A stretch of 64,000 nt of DNA from Lachnospiraceae bacterium (GCA_910575565.1 CAJTFL010000021.1:434-64433), one strand, 5' to 3'; positions 19,301 through 27,146 are shown, numbered from the stretch's first letter. Notes: generated from the letters alone by a model not told the origin. A program made the numbers and translations.

Positions 19301-21111
19301 AACCAGCGCAAACAGAACAGCCAAAACCGGAGAAGGAAGAACATCAGGAAACAGAACGGCCAGAGCCGCAGCAGGAAGAAACGCCGGAAACAAAGCAGGC
19401 AGAGCCGCAATCCGAACAGAATAAGCCGGAGAAAGCGGATAAAACACAGGCATTTGAGGATTTTGAGGATGAGGACGAGATCATTGACCTCGGAGATGAA
19501 AAAGACCAGGTGCTTGCACAGATGAAGAAATCCTTAAAAGGGGAGCAGGAAACAGAGCTTGCTTTCCAGATAGCAGACCACTTCATCAGTATTCAGGAGG
19601 TTGACGGGGGCTATGATTATTCCATTATGGGGGCAGATTATAAGGAGATAGACGGAGGAGTGTATGACAATCCCGATGTCAGTATCAGAGAAGCGTTTGA
19701 CGATATTCTGACGGATCTGAAAGATAATCCCTTTGATAACGGCGCAAAGGGAAATATCCGTGACAATGACGAATTGATACCGATTGATTATGATGGATTG
19801 ATGGAAAAAGCGGAAGCGGTAAACGCAATCGAACCGCAGGCACAGGGAACCGTGGTGGAAAATTTTAAAGCAAAGACCAATGAACTGTTCCATGAGATCA
19901 GTGAAATGAACCCGGCAGAGATTGAGGAAACCGTAAAATGCCATGTGCAGGCGCAGATAGATGAATCCGGCATTGATGCGGAGATTGTGGACGTGGCAGT
20001 AGTGGGGAGCCGCTGCCGGGGATTAGAGCAGGAAGGCTCTGACCTTGACGTGGTGGTGGAGCTTTCCACGAGTGAGCGTGAAGATGTCCTGTTTGATACA
20101 TTTAACGGGGATGCGCTCCATATCGGCGGCGTGAAAGTGGACATAAACCCGATTACCGCACAACGGACGGGAACACTTGAAACCTATCTCCCGCAGGTGG
20201 AGGACTATCTAGAGGGAGTGCGTGAGGCCAGGGAAAAAGAGCTGGTGTCCTTATCCCAGGAGCAGGCAGAAACGGAAGTGACGCTGACGGTTGCGGAGTG
20301 CGGCGAGTTCCACAATCTGGGCGAGTTTTATGAGAATATCCCTACCGTGGAGGAAGCTGTGGCAATCTGGAAACAGATACCGCCGGAGCGCATGAACGGA
20401 ATTCCCGCAATCGGTATTAATATCCATACGCCGGGAACGGAAGTATTCGAGGATGTGGGGATGGATATTTTGTCCGGGAACAGGATTGACCTTGACATTT
20501 TAGAGTATATCCCTGACATAAAAGGGAATCTGCAGGCGATAGAAATAATCACGGAGCTTGTGGCCAAGCTGCCGGAAATGGAGATAGACGGTCATCTGAG
20601 CGAGGAAATGGAAGCAAAGGTATGGGAGAAGCGTATGCCTGACCTGACACCTGCGGAACAGCTTGCGGTGGAGATTGACCGTTTTATCTACGGTTATGAC
20701 ACAGCCCTCTACCATGACAATAACCAAAGCATGACGGAGAACGTATCAGAGATTGCGGAAGCCTTGAAACAGAGAGATACCCGTGACATGGCACTGTGGT
20801 TTGCCGACATAGCTGCGGACGGAACGGAGCGGGAGGAGCGAAAGCAGGCTATGGAGTTTCTTGGAAAGCTGGCGGAGTACAAGCCCCTTGCCAAGATCGA
20901 GGAAATGGAAGAACAGAATTACAATATGATTGACAATGTGCTGAATAACGGCGCAGGGGAGAAAGCGCAGAAAGAGGAAAACAAAAAGGCATCGGACAAG
21001 CCAGCCGCAAAGCCGTCCTTAAAAGCTCGCCTTGCGGAGAAAAAGGCACAGGTGGCGGGACAGGGCAGAGAGCAGGAAGAAAATATAAAAAATAAGCAGA
21101 GGGAGATGTAA
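16315..21111 (+). CDS. Polyvalent protein: ArdC N-domain, ImmA/IrrE-like metalloprotease, YodL, DUF3849, nucleotidyltransferase
   Basis: 1598 residues from ATG 16315 (GGAG nearby); the frame is open further upstream without a good ribosome site. The N-terminus resembles the ArdC ssDNA-binding domain (FNNTLLIALQRPDAT, WQRNFNRHVNKGERGI). A zinc-protease motif HETAH lies near 210. A YodL-like domain spans about 675-785 (YQLKDIPEMRQF, HSLSVSDIVVLHEDGK) and a DUF3849-like part about 830-925. An acidic linker precedes a minimal nucleotidyltransferase (VVGSRCRG...GSDLDVVVE, about 1228-1310). ArdC proteins protect incoming plasmid DNA from restriction; the nucleotidyltransferase role is unknown. Palindromes are read in frame near residues 811 and 974. 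Confidence 0.9.
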   Translation: MADIKTEKQKVKEITDKLEEGLKELFESEKYKSYLSTMSKFHNYSFNNTLLIALQRPDATLVAGYQAWQRNFNRHVNKGERGIRILAPAPYKIKEERDKLDPVTGEVVLDKDGMPQTEEVEIKIPAFRAVSVFDVSQTDGEPIPELEAKELLSTVEGYEDFIKAITFVAPVPVSFEDIPGDSKGFFRPTEKRIAVQEGMSESQTLKTMVHETAHSMLHDKEVNKDILAPAKDRNTKEVEAESIAYTVCQHFGIDTSEYSFGYIAGWSSGHDMRELKSSLDTIRRTASELITGIEGQLRELQRDRELMQGQEKESLLLIQNSDLSEYSLVNVRGMDAAEVVETLSAMNDNDRRNVAAYLESRGAWTTEIANQDTKEFGEQHLDVRYNTDTNEVIDIKVEMELNERAKEPISAGDVILKITHSHGFEVERITNKTPEEVQEIMAVLTKLEDKNTQNIRDCLKRYGADYIPIIVGGGRNSGMPQFNDFEIDLVKKEITMMSHLSPAKQAEGIINRLEFAKTAFSDDERNLIVNYAFKLNDMEKTGELAERIYYEEAEGNQGAALAVVDAQTEIDALPDPMIGLWEMEEYGYLAEGMLPLTKEIALELFDRDLPVYQLHKDGSETLIQGREQVTEYEGIFGIEKADWKNEKSLRALQEQLVEGRANKEAQLLYGDSDKYGIYQLKDIPEMRQFQFAGTESLKRRGIIKDNLDAIKPENYNLVYVGELSELQGRTQSATLEMVFEKFNIDHPADYKGHSLSVSDIVVLHEDGKNSAHFVDSFGFTGLPDFMRELEGVEEQEKEGTEPEVPQEEVQATSGHNVQKPEAEKTEQKNYPAFYGHTLVYAMEHGEVDKYLDSRKLDRECKEAVEGTIRQNFDGMHLKHDIVKPLAEQYGSDRIAFVLANTLQQESWDGRFSRDNKAWAVEFYIPENLVHGIDVNRELIVSSHPAVLDGFIDMFRREVLEKEKEMSAAQEKAQDTSGHDVQKLEPGQAEMEQPKPEPAQTEQPKPEKEEHQETERPEPQQEETPETKQAEPQSEQNKPEKADKTQAFEDFEDEDEIIDLGDEKDQVLAQMKKSLKGEQETELAFQIADHFISIQEVDGGYDYSIMGADYKEIDGGVYDNPDVSIREAFDDILTDLKDNPFDNGAKGNIRDNDELIPIDYDGLMEKAEAVNAIEPQAQGTVVENFKAKTNELFHEISEMNPAEIEETVKCHVQAQIDESGIDAEIVDVAVVGSRCRGLEQEGSDLDVVVELSTSEREDVLFDTFNGDALHIGGVKVDINPITAQRTGTLETYLPQVEDYLEGVREAREKELVSLSQEQAETEVTLTVAECGEFHNLGEFYENIPTVEEAVAIWKQIPPERMNGIPAIGINIHTPGTEVFEDVGMDILSGNRIDLDILEYIPDIKGNLQAIEIITELVAKLPEMEIDGHLSEEMEAKVWEKRMPDLTPAEQLAVEIDRFIYGYDTALYHDNNQSMTENVSEIAEALKQRDTRDMALWFADIAADGTEREERKQAMEFLGKLAEYKPLAKIEEMEEQNYNMIDNVLNNGAGEKAQKEENKKASDKPAAKPSLKARLAEKKAQVAGQGREQEENIKNKQREM
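18749..18771. repeat. 23-bp palindrome, copy 4 (in frame, ArdC gene)
   Basis: Perfect arms around the centre TAA, which is not read as a stop in this frame. It encodes TSGHNVQK just before the DUF3849-like module. Confidence 0.9.
19238..19260. repeat. 23-bp palindrome, copy 5 (in frame, ArdC gene)
   Basis: Perfect arms around the centre TGA, encoding TSGHDVQK at the junction between the DUF3849-like module and a Gln/Glu/Pro-rich linker. Confidence 0.9.
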
Positions 21112-21115
21112 GGAT

Positions 21116-21343
21116 ATGGATACAAGGTTTACCGTGGAAGAAAGCAATTTAATCTGCGTATTTGCAAGTGAAAGCAAGGCTGTCACTTTGGAGAGCAGAA
21201 GCAGGGTCATAGAGGATATTGAGAGGGTTTTGCCGTATCTGGAGGACACGGATATGCTGGAACTGTCCGGCAGGGTGATCGGAAAGCTGCGGGATATGAC
21301 GGATGAAGAATTTAAACAGCTTGAATGGACAGTGGCAGAATAA
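21116..21343 (+). CDS. Transposon-transfer assisting (TTRAP-like) small protein
   Basis: A 75-residue acidic helical protein (FTVEESNLICVF at the N-terminus, LRDMTDEEFKQLEW near the C-terminus). It matches the pattern of the TTRAP family, which follows the polyvalent genes in Tn1549-like ICEs. It starts four bases after the ArdC stop and ends at a strong terminator, so it is the last gene of the left operon. The molecular function is not established. Confidence 0.75.
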   Translation: MDTRFTVEESNLICVFASESKAVTLESRSRVIEDIERVLPYLEDTDMLELSGRVIGKLRDMTDEEFKQLEWTVAE

Positions 21344-21411
21344 AGCAAAGAAAAACAGGTTTTCCTTACCCAGTTTTGATACGGGCAGGGTAAGCCTGTT
21401 TTTTCTTTGCG
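21344..21411 (+). terminator. Strong intrinsic terminator closing the left ICE operon
   Basis: A long imperfect stem pairs GCAAAGAAAAACAGG with CCTGTTTTTTCTTTGC. An inner stem pairs TTACCC with GGGTAA. The T-rich descending arm fits a Rho-independent terminator right after the TTRAP-like stop. Confidence 0.85.
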
Positions 21412-21467
21412 TCAATCGTGGAAACATATCGAGTTTAAAGAATTTCTGAAAATAGCCCATAGCCATC

Positions 21468-21496
21468 TTTGAAGTTTGAATGGTTTACAGTATAAT
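21468..21496 (+). promoter_or_regulatory. Promoter for the zinc-ribbon gene
   Basis: TTTGAA (21468-21473) and a consensus TATAAT (21491-21496) are separated by 17 bases, 27 bases before the next start codon and just past the upstream terminator. Confidence 0.65.
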
Positions 21497-21522
21497 AGGA
21501 TGCAGAGATGGAGTGATGGAAA

Positions 21523-22329
21523 ATGTCAAAAAAGAAGAAGCGTCCGCATGGGCATTACTGTAAAATATGCGGCGAACACAAGGCAAATGAGAAGTTTTCC
21601 GGGAAAGGCCACGCAGCCCATATCTGCAAAGCCTGTTCCCGGTTAAGCGCTGCGGAAAAAGCGGCGGCAATGGATATGAACCGGCTAATGGGCTTCCCTA
21701 TGCGGCGGCTTTCAGAGGGTAAGAAGAAATGGCTGAAAGCGAAAATGAAGGATGAATGCCCGGAAGTGGCAGATACGGCACGGGAGGTTTTCAATGCCTG
21801 CTTTCCCCATGCAGAGCGCAATGCCATGAAAAAGCAGCTTGTCATCAATACATTGTCTTTTGAAGTGCATACAGAGGTTTACGATGGGTACGGCGATATG
21901 GAAAAGGCTGACTGCCGTTTTACCATTGACAGGAAAAACCGTGTCCTTACAATGAGGGATTTTCGGACAGAGGACGGGGAGCAGTGTGTCACGCTGGAGG
22001 GAGGGCAGATGGCGAAGCTGTTACGCTATATCGTGCATACACTGGAAATTTTTATGTGGGAGCGGGATTATTGCCTGAACCCTGATGAGGAAGATTATGA
22101 CCCGTTTCCTGACGGGGAAGAAGATTTTTTTATGGAAGATTTGGGGGACGGATTGGAAATTCAGCCCCAACAGGAACCGGAGGGCAGCCCGTCATGGCGT
22201 GTGCAGGTGGAATACACGAACCATACAGAGCAGGATATTTGCAGTTATGAGGATTGCCTGCCAGACCGTCCAGAAGAAATGTATCTTTCGCTCTTAGATT
22301 ATTTCGAGCCAGAGGATGAAGAACTTTGA
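21523..22329 (+). CDS. Zinc-ribbon protein of unknown function
   Basis: A 268-residue soluble protein. The first 45 residues hold CKICGEH and CKAC, a four-Cys zinc knuckle behind a Lys-rich MSKKKKRPHG start. The middle is mixed and the C-terminal 90 residues are strongly acidic. It has its own promoter and follows the terminator, so it is a separate unit at the ICE/cargo border. Possible nucleic-acid or protein binding is inferred only from the zinc knuckle. Confidence 0.8.
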   Translation: MSKKKKRPHGHYCKICGEHKANEKFSGKGHAAHICKACSRLSAAEKAAAMDMNRLMGFPMRRLSEGKKKWLKAKMKDECPEVADTAREVFNACFPHAERNAMKKQLVINTLSFEVHTEVYDGYGDMEKADCRFTIDRKNRVLTMRDFRTEDGEQCVTLEGGQMAKLLRYIVHTLEIFMWERDYCLNPDEEDYDPFPDGEEDFFMEDLGDGLEIQPQQEPEGSPSWRVQVEYTNHTEQDICSYEDCLPDRPEEMYLSLLDYFEPEDEEL

Positions 22330-22528
22330 TTTTATTTCATCAAAAATGGGAGCGATAAAGCTGGCATGGGGCGGTGTCTCCTTCCCCGGCAGATACAGAT
22401 ACGGAAAGCCTGCAAAGCCCGTAAACACGGCACTTTCGGCACTACATAGACTTTAAAGTTACATTATTTCCGTGTGCTTTTAGGGGCATTTTTACATTAG
22501 TGAGGGTGCGAACTTTTGTTCTGGGGTT

Positions 22529-22755
22529 CTTTTGCCTGATAGTGTATACTCGTAGGCAAAAGTCGGTTATTATCACGGAAACTCGGATACTATCAGGCAA
22601 AACTCCATACTATCACGCAAAAGTCGATACTCGCAGGCAAAACCCATATACAAACACGGAAACTGACTGTATTATCACGGAAACAGAATGGGAGTTTTCG
22701 TGATAGTATAGGTGTTTCCGTGATAATATACAGAGTTTTCGTGTTAGTATATGAG
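22529..22755. repeat. Iteron-like array of about eleven 20-bp repeats in two orientations
   Basis: Units resembling ATACTATCACGGAAACTC begin at 22546, 22567, 22587, 22607, 22627, about 22647 and about 22669, a 20-21 bp period. Three inverted units (GAGTTTTCGTGATAGTAT and variants) begin at 22692, 22712 and 22733. Another inverted unit at 22530-22548 makes a palindrome with the first. The period keeps every unit on the same face of the helix, as in iterons or tandem operators. Bases 22330-22528 before it and 22756-22840 after it show no convincing gene. Confidence 0.8.
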
Positions 22756-22841
22756 AAAAACGGTAAAAACTGAATGGATAAATGATAAATAAGGGAAAAG
22801 AGCTGTGCAATGGCTCTTTTTTACTTTTTATTCCCGAAAAA

Positions 22842-22891
22842 TAGTCGTTTCATGCCATTGGGTGAAAAACGGTAAAATTTTATGGTATAAT
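22842..22891 (+). promoter_or_regulatory. Putative LytTR half-site and -10 box before the flavodoxin-like gene
   Basis: TAGTCGTTTCATGCCAT (22842-22858) differs at two positions from the 17-bp repeat found twice before the response-regulator gene. A TATAAT lies at 22886-22891. The site-to--10 distance (28 bases) is close to that at the response-regulator promoter (30 bases). Only one copy is visible here. Confidence 0.5.
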
Positions 22892-22982
22892 TCAGTGGGT
22901 GCTTTAGCAGCAACAGTTTTCTGCCGAAGTAATAAGAAAGAACGTAAGGTGTAAATCAAATGATACGGAGGATGGTTTATCA

Positions 22983-23522
22983 ATGAGTAATATTGTTATT
23001 TTGGTTGGAAGCATGAGAAAAAATGGTAATACTGATCTGCTTGCGCAGGCATTTGCAGAAGGAGCCCGTGAAAATAATTCTGTGGATATTGTATCTGTTG
23101 CCGATTACAAGGTCAATCCATGTATTGGCTGTAATTCATGTTTTACGAGGGAGGGGAATAAGTGCTTTCAAAATGATGATATGGATGGGATATATGAAAA
23201 GTTGAAAGGGGCTGACATTGTAGTTGCGGCATCACCAGTATATTTTTATGGCATTAGTGCAGAACTAAAAGCGGTAATTGACAGACTGCATACGCCCATG
23301 AGAAATGAGTTTTCAATCAAAAAACTTGCACTACTGCTGGTTGGGGCAGCGGAATTACCGGAATTGTTTGACGCAATAAAATTGCAATATCAACTGATAC
23401 TTAATTTTTTCCATCTGGAAGATGCGGGCATGGTTCTTGTAAAGGGAGTTAAGGATAAAGGGGATATTAAAGGAAATGTGGCACTGAAGGAAGCTTATGA
23501 TTTGGGCTTATCCATTAAGTGA
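22983..23522 (+). CDS. Flavodoxin-like NAD(P)H-dependent FMN reductase / iron-sulfur flavoprotein
   Basis: A 179-residue protein with a flavodoxin fold: VILVGSMRKNGNT is the phosphate-binding loop for FMN, and SPVYFYGISAELKAVIDR is the second flavin-contacting segment. A Cys set CIGCNSCFTREGNKC at about 42-56 resembles the compact cluster of iron-sulfur flavoproteins. It probably transfers electrons in the cytoplasm; the substrate is unknown. It stands alone, with a possible LytTR-type site upstream. Confidence 0.85.
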   Translation: MSNIVILVGSMRKNGNTDLLAQAFAEGARENNSVDIVSVADYKVNPCIGCNSCFTREGNKCFQNDDMDGIYEKLKGADIVVAASPVYFYGISAELKAVIDRLHTPMRNEFSIKKLALLLVGAAELPELFDAIKLQYQLILNFFHLEDAGMVLVKGVKDKGDIKGNVALKEAYDLGLSIK

Positions 23523-23621
23523 TGAAATTCGGAGTGATTCCAAGATTTGAGAATAGATAGGAAATAAGAATTAGAAAGTGATAATGGATATTTAATAACA
23601 TAAAATGCAAGTGAAATGTAA

Positions 23622-23690
23622 AGACCGTCGCTATGGCAAAATGCCATATGCGGCGGTCTGCCGTTTCCGCAGGCAGGGTTCTTTTTTCTA
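23622..23690 (+). terminator. Double hairpin with T-run, terminator or small structured RNA
   Basis: AGACCGTCGC...TATGGCA pairs with TGCCATA...GCGGTCT over about 17 bp (23622-23659). A second stem CTGCC/GGCAG (23658-23677) is followed by a T6 run. The gap between the flavodoxin-like and response-regulator genes is otherwise empty, so this may end the upstream transcript. Confidence 0.6.
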
Positions 23691-23761
23691 TTCAGAAAAC
23701 CACTTGGAAAGCGGGGGAATCAGAGGTAATATGCTTACACGGCGGTTTGGGTTTGTGCTTA

Positions 23762-23798
23762 TAGTCGTTTCGTGCAATTTATGGGAGTTTCGTGCAAT
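23762..23798 (+). promoter_or_regulatory. LytTR-type direct repeat operator before the response regulator
   Basis: TAGTCGTTTCGTGCAAT (23762-23778) and TGGGAGTTTCGTGCAAT (23782-23798) repeat with a 20-bp period. LytTR regulators such as AgrA bind paired direct repeats about two helical turns apart. The pair ends five bases before a -35 box, an ideal place for activation. Confidence 0.7.
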
Positions 23799-23803
23799 GG
23801 GAT

Positions 23804-23833
23804 TTGATAGGATACCCCATAATCCGATATAAT
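23804..23833 (+). promoter_or_regulatory. Promoter of the two-component operon
   Basis: TTGATA (23804-23809) and TATAAT (23828-23833) have an 18-base spacer, 21 bases upstream of the start codon and directly downstream of the paired LytTR-type repeats. This suggests autoregulation. Confidence 0.75.
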
Positions 23834-23854
23834 TTGTGGCAGGAGGTTGATGCG

Positions 23855-24538
23855 ATGAAGATAGCAGTCTGCGATGACAGCAGGGAGGACAGGGGCGCGC
23901 TGCGGGCGCTGCTGGAAGCCTGCGGGCATGATTTTGAGATAAAGGAATACGGCTCCGGCGCGGAGCTTTATGCGGATATGGGGTATGTGCGGGAATGCGG
24001 CATCGTGTTCCTGGACATCAACATGGAGGGAATGGACGGGCTGGAAGCGGCGGGGAAGATCAAGGCGGAATGCCCGAAGGTATATATCGTGCTGGTGACG
24101 GCCTATGTGAACTATGCGCTGGACGGGTACAAGGTGAAGGCCAGCCGTTTCCTCTTAAAGGATGACCTGGAACAGACGCTGCCGGAGTGCGTGGAGGACA
24201 TCCTGCGGGAGGAACGGGTGGTGGAGTTCGGCTTCGTGGAGGGGAACGTGCGCCTGCGGGTGGACGACATCATCTATATCGAGACGAGCAGGCACAAGAA
24301 CGTGTTCTACACGGCGGGGGAGACGTACAGCATCTATAAGAAGATGGATGAGCTGGAGGCGGAGCTGGCGGGGATGGGATTCGTGCGGATACACCAGAGC
24401 TTCCTCATCAACATGAGGTACATCGGGAAACTCAGCAGCTATGTCATGGTTCTGACCACCGGGAAGGAGATATCAGTGCCGAAGTCCAGATACCCGGAAG
24501 TGAAGCGGCAGTATACATTGTTTAAGGGGGCGGAGTGA
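23855..24538 (+). CDS. LytTR-family response regulator
   Basis: 227 residues from ATG 23855, nine bases after AGGAGG; an upstream in-frame ATG at 23792 lies within the operator and promoter and is rejected. The receiver domain has the acidic pair CDDS, the phospho-acceptor Asp in VFLDINM near residue 56 and the switch Thr in LVTAY. A C-terminal LytTR DNA-binding domain (about 125-227) contains IIYIETSRHKNVFY and FVRIHQSFLINMRYI. It would bind paired direct repeats to control the operon and neighbours. The gene is more GC-rich than its surroundings, suggesting separate ancestry. Its stop overlaps the kinase start. Confidence 0.93.
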   Translation: MKIAVCDDSREDRGALRALLEACGHDFEIKEYGSGAELYADMGYVRECGIVFLDINMEGMDGLEAAGKIKAECPKVYIVLVTAYVNYALDGYKVKASRFLLKDDLEQTLPECVEDILREERVVEFGFVEGNVRLRVDDIIYIETSRHKNVFYTAGETYSIYKKMDELEAELAGMGFVRIHQSFLINMRYIGKLSSYVMVLTTGKEISVPKSRYPEVKRQYTLFKGAE

Positions 24539-25779
24539 TCATGGCATTGTGGGTACTTTCATTCTGTATCATGGCGATAGAGGCATGGGGGAGCGTATAT
24601 TTCTTTGATACCTTTTTGAAGAAAACGGATGTGGGGCGGCTGGGAAAGTGCAGATATGTTGTTTTGTATTTTGCTGACATGGTAGTGGCGCTATTAGGAG
24701 GACATTTTGATTTAATGGGAATCAAGGTCATGCTGATAATCCTTGTTTCCATCACATTCTGCACAGTGTTTTACGAAGCGGGCTGGAAACAGCGTATCTT
24801 CTTTTCCGGGCTGAATTATGCGTTGCTGTTTCTGACAGACCTTTTTTTCTTGCAGATAGAAAATATGTCCATTTCCCCAAACGTGGTGCTTACTTTTCTG
24901 CTTCTGCCCTCAAAAATGCTCTGGCTCTGTTTGGTGTTCATAGTCCGGAAAATATGGAAAGGACAAAACAATTATGGAGAACTTTCCCGTAAGGAGTGGC
25001 TGAAATTTTCCATGATTCCGCTGCTCACTGTGGCATCCATGCTGCTAATGTTCTTCTGTAACAGTGCAGAGGCAAAGGTACAGACGGCATACCTTTTTCT
25101 GTCGGTGGGGCTGATATTCATCAACATCCTTGTCATAGAGCTGTTGCAGGGTATCCTTGAAAAAGAGGAGCTGTTCCGGGAAAGCGCGCTGGCAGGCCAG
25201 AAGAAGGAGAGCCAGCTTGCCCATTACCGGGATATGCAGGCGGTCTATGAGCGGCAGGGGAGGAAGATGCATGACTACAAGAACCAGATAAGGACAATGC
25301 AGGTGTTGTTGAAGAAAGGCGACACGCAGGCTGCCGCCGCGCTTGCGGAACGGCTGACGGAGAGCATATCGGTGGAGATGGCGGCGGTCAACACGAACCA
25401 TCCGGTGGTGGACGCCGTCCTGAACCAGAAGTTCCACGCCGCAAGGGAGCAGGGCGTGTCCATGACGTTCCGGGTGGGCGACATGGGCGGGCTGCGGCTG
25501 AATGAGGAGGAAACGGTGATCCTACTCTCCAACCTGCTGGACAATGCCATCCATGAGTGCGTGAAGGCGGCGCGGCAGGGAAGGAAGGCCGTCATCCATG
25601 TCAAGCTGGTGCAGGAGGGAGGGAAGCTGATCTTTTCCGTAAGGAACCCCGTGGTGGAAAAGGTGCAGGTCACGGAAGGCACCGGCCTGTCGAATGTGAA
25701 GGCGGTGGCAGATAAATATGGGGGCGATTTTGTCGTTTCCTGCGATGCGGAAAAGTTCCAGGCGGTGGTGATGTTATAA
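24535..25779 (+). CDS. GHKL sensor histidine kinase, AgrC/VirS-like
   Basis: 414 residues. GTG 24535 overlaps the regulator stop (GTGA); ATG 24541 is an alternative two codons later. The first 200 residues form about six membrane helices, as in peptide-sensing AgrC-type kinases. A coiled segment holds the phospho-acceptor region (KMHDYKNQIRTMQVLLKKG, His near 245). A GHKL ATPase domain has NLLDNAIHE (N-box) and GTGLSNVK (G-box). It would sense an extracellular signal and phosphorylate the adjacent regulator. No AgrD/AgrB-type peptide genes are evident nearby. Confidence 0.92.
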   Translation: MIMALWVLSFCIMAIEAWGSVYFFDTFLKKTDVGRLGKCRYVVLYFADMVVALLGGHFDLMGIKVMLIILVSITFCTVFYEAGWKQRIFFSGLNYALLFLTDLFFLQIENMSISPNVVLTFLLLPSKMLWLCLVFIVRKIWKGQNNYGELSRKEWLKFSMIPLLTVASMLLMFFCNSAEAKVQTAYLFLSVGLIFINILVIELLQGILEKEELFRESALAGQKKESQLAHYRDMQAVYERQGRKMHDYKNQIRTMQVLLKKGDTQAAAALAERLTESISVEMAAVNTNHPVVDAVLNQKFHAAREQGVSMTFRVGDMGGLRLNEEETVILLSNLLDNAIHECVKAARQGRKAVIHVKLVQEGGKLIFSVRNPVVEKVQVTEGTGLSNVKAVADKYGGDFVVSCDAEKFQAVVML

Positions 25780-25785
25780 ACTTTA

Positions 25786-25822
25786 TGGTCATTTCGTGCA
25801 ATTTTTAGTCACCTGGTGCAAT
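25786..25822 (+). promoter_or_regulatory. LytTR-type direct repeat operator before the cassette region
   Basis: TGGTCATTTCGTGCAAT (25786-25802) and TAGTCACCTGGTGCAAT (25806-25822) repeat with a 20-bp period and match the operator before the regulator gene. They lie just after the kinase stop and about 95 bases before the next gene, suggesting that the two-component system controls the downstream genes. A clear -10 box is not visible. Confidence 0.65.
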
Positions 25823-25915
25823 CGTGGTTTGAAATGCGGGTGAATCCGCCGATGGATTTTATGAGGTGGGATAGCTTTAGAAAAAGAAAAAATTTTTATC
25901 AAGGAGGTATGTGAT

Positions 25916-26548
25916 ATGCAGATAACAAGAGACAATTATTCACAATATGCCAACATGGTACAGCAGATGTTCGGCAATAAGAAAAATTCCAATAATCCGT
26001 TAGCTCAATGTGATTATGGGAATTTTGCACTGCGTTTCAAGCCGGTTGATATTCAATTCACGAAGCCGAATTGGGATAATATCATGACGAAGCGTGATAA
26101 GCCTGCAATGTCGGAGGAAGAATTTGAGGCGGCAATAAAGGAGCTGGCACAGAAGGAATTTGCCACCGGGAAGCGGGATGATGCGGCATATAGGAAATTA
26201 TGTATGCAGCATGGAGAGACCGTTTCCCCGGACAGGAAAGCCATCTATGAATCAAGCATGAGAAAGACAGGCGGAAAGATGAATGCAGCCTGTATGTTTT
26301 GGGATAACAATGGGAATAAAACGCTATCTTACAATCCCGAATCAAGGAACTGGAAGGCCATAAGCACAGAGGAAGAATTTGCAAGGGCGCGGGTGTTTAC
26401 ATCTATCTATAATGATGAACTGGCACGCCTGAAAAAAGAGTATGGAGAAAACGCAAAGGGAACTGTATCTTATCATCAGATACAGTCTGACTTGGCAGCA
26501 GGTACAAAAGCACCGTCTTCGGGCAGCACATTAGATATACAGATATAA
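25916..26548 (+). CDS. Cassette-family protein with SPDRKAIY motif, unknown function
   Basis: A 210-residue hydrophilic protein preceded by AAGGAGG at 25902-25908. It shares a pattern with the disrupted gene at 27814 and the gene at 33176: a short variable N-terminus, a charged helical part, V-S/A-PDR-K/S-A near the middle, then a DG/DN..LTY-like strand and a Trp, then a helical tail. No signal peptide or membrane segment is clear. It is the first gene after the LytTR-type operator, so it is a likely regulated output. I do not know a function. Confidence 0.75.
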   Translation: MQITRDNYSQYANMVQQMFGNKKNSNNPLAQCDYGNFALRFKPVDIQFTKPNWDNIMTKRDKPAMSEEEFEAAIKELAQKEFATGKRDDAAYRKLCMQHGETVSPDRKAIYESSMRKTGGKMNAACMFWDNNGNKTLSYNPESRNWKAISTEEEFARARVFTSIYNDELARLKKEYGENAKGTVSYHQIQSDLAAGTKAPSSGSTLDIQI

Positions 26549-26818
26549 TCTTTACACCCTATTCCGCAGAGGCGCATAAACCTGCCTCTGCGGACTGCGG
26601 GGGTGGCTGTAGGTGATAAGAGAAATGAAACGTTTTTGAAGGCTGGTTCGTATTATTAGCGGATGACAGCGAAAGGGGGGTGTTTGTCATGAAGTTTGAC
26701 AGGGGAAGTTAGGCGGTGTGTCTGCATGATGGGATGAACTGCTCGGACTTATCATGAGAGAGCAGGGGCGGCTCTGAACGACTGAGGGGCTGCCATAAAA
26801 AAGAAATGGAGGACTGAA

Positions 26819-27138
26819 ATGGGCATTAACGGAATAGGAACAGCGGGATATCCGCTGACAGGATATACGGCAAGAAAGGCAGGAAGAAGCGCGGAATCCG
26901 GGGCTGTGGGATTCATGGAAACGGTGGAAGAAAAGGCGGCGCAGGGCAGAGCAGCCGATTATGATGAAAAAGCCTTTGAGATGGTTGGCCCGAACGCTCC
27001 GCAGGAAGTGAAGGATAGGCGCTGTACGATTTGGAGCATCCAAGGGTATATACGCCCAGGAGCATAGAGGTTCAGCAGGCCCGCATCAAAGAAGGGGAAT
27101 TTTACAGGGCGTTTTTGGAGAAGCTGGAGAAATTATAG
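26819..27138 (+). pseudogene. Frameshifted small cassette gene
   Basis: ATG 26819 follows AATGGAGG. The frame begins MGINGIGTAGYPLTGY, a style shared with other small array genes, and runs to PQEVKDR near 27018. The sensible continuation (ALYDLEHPRVYTPRSIEVQQ, then ARIKEGEFYRAFLEKLEKL) is in a different frame and ends at TAG 27136. One missing base near 27017 (AGGCGCTG instead of AGGGCGCTG) explains the break. It is either decayed or a sequencing indel. Restored length would be about 107 residues. Confidence 0.6.
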
Positions 27139-27146
27139 GAAGGTAT

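Noticed and set aside
22529..22755. CRISPR array interpretation of the 20-bp repeats
   Set aside because: Units are nearly contiguous with no unique 30-base spacers, orientation flips within the array, and no cas genes are present.
22500..22810. Short open frames across the repeat array on both strands
   Set aside because: They translate the repeats (YYHENSHS-like) and lack starts with ribosome sites.
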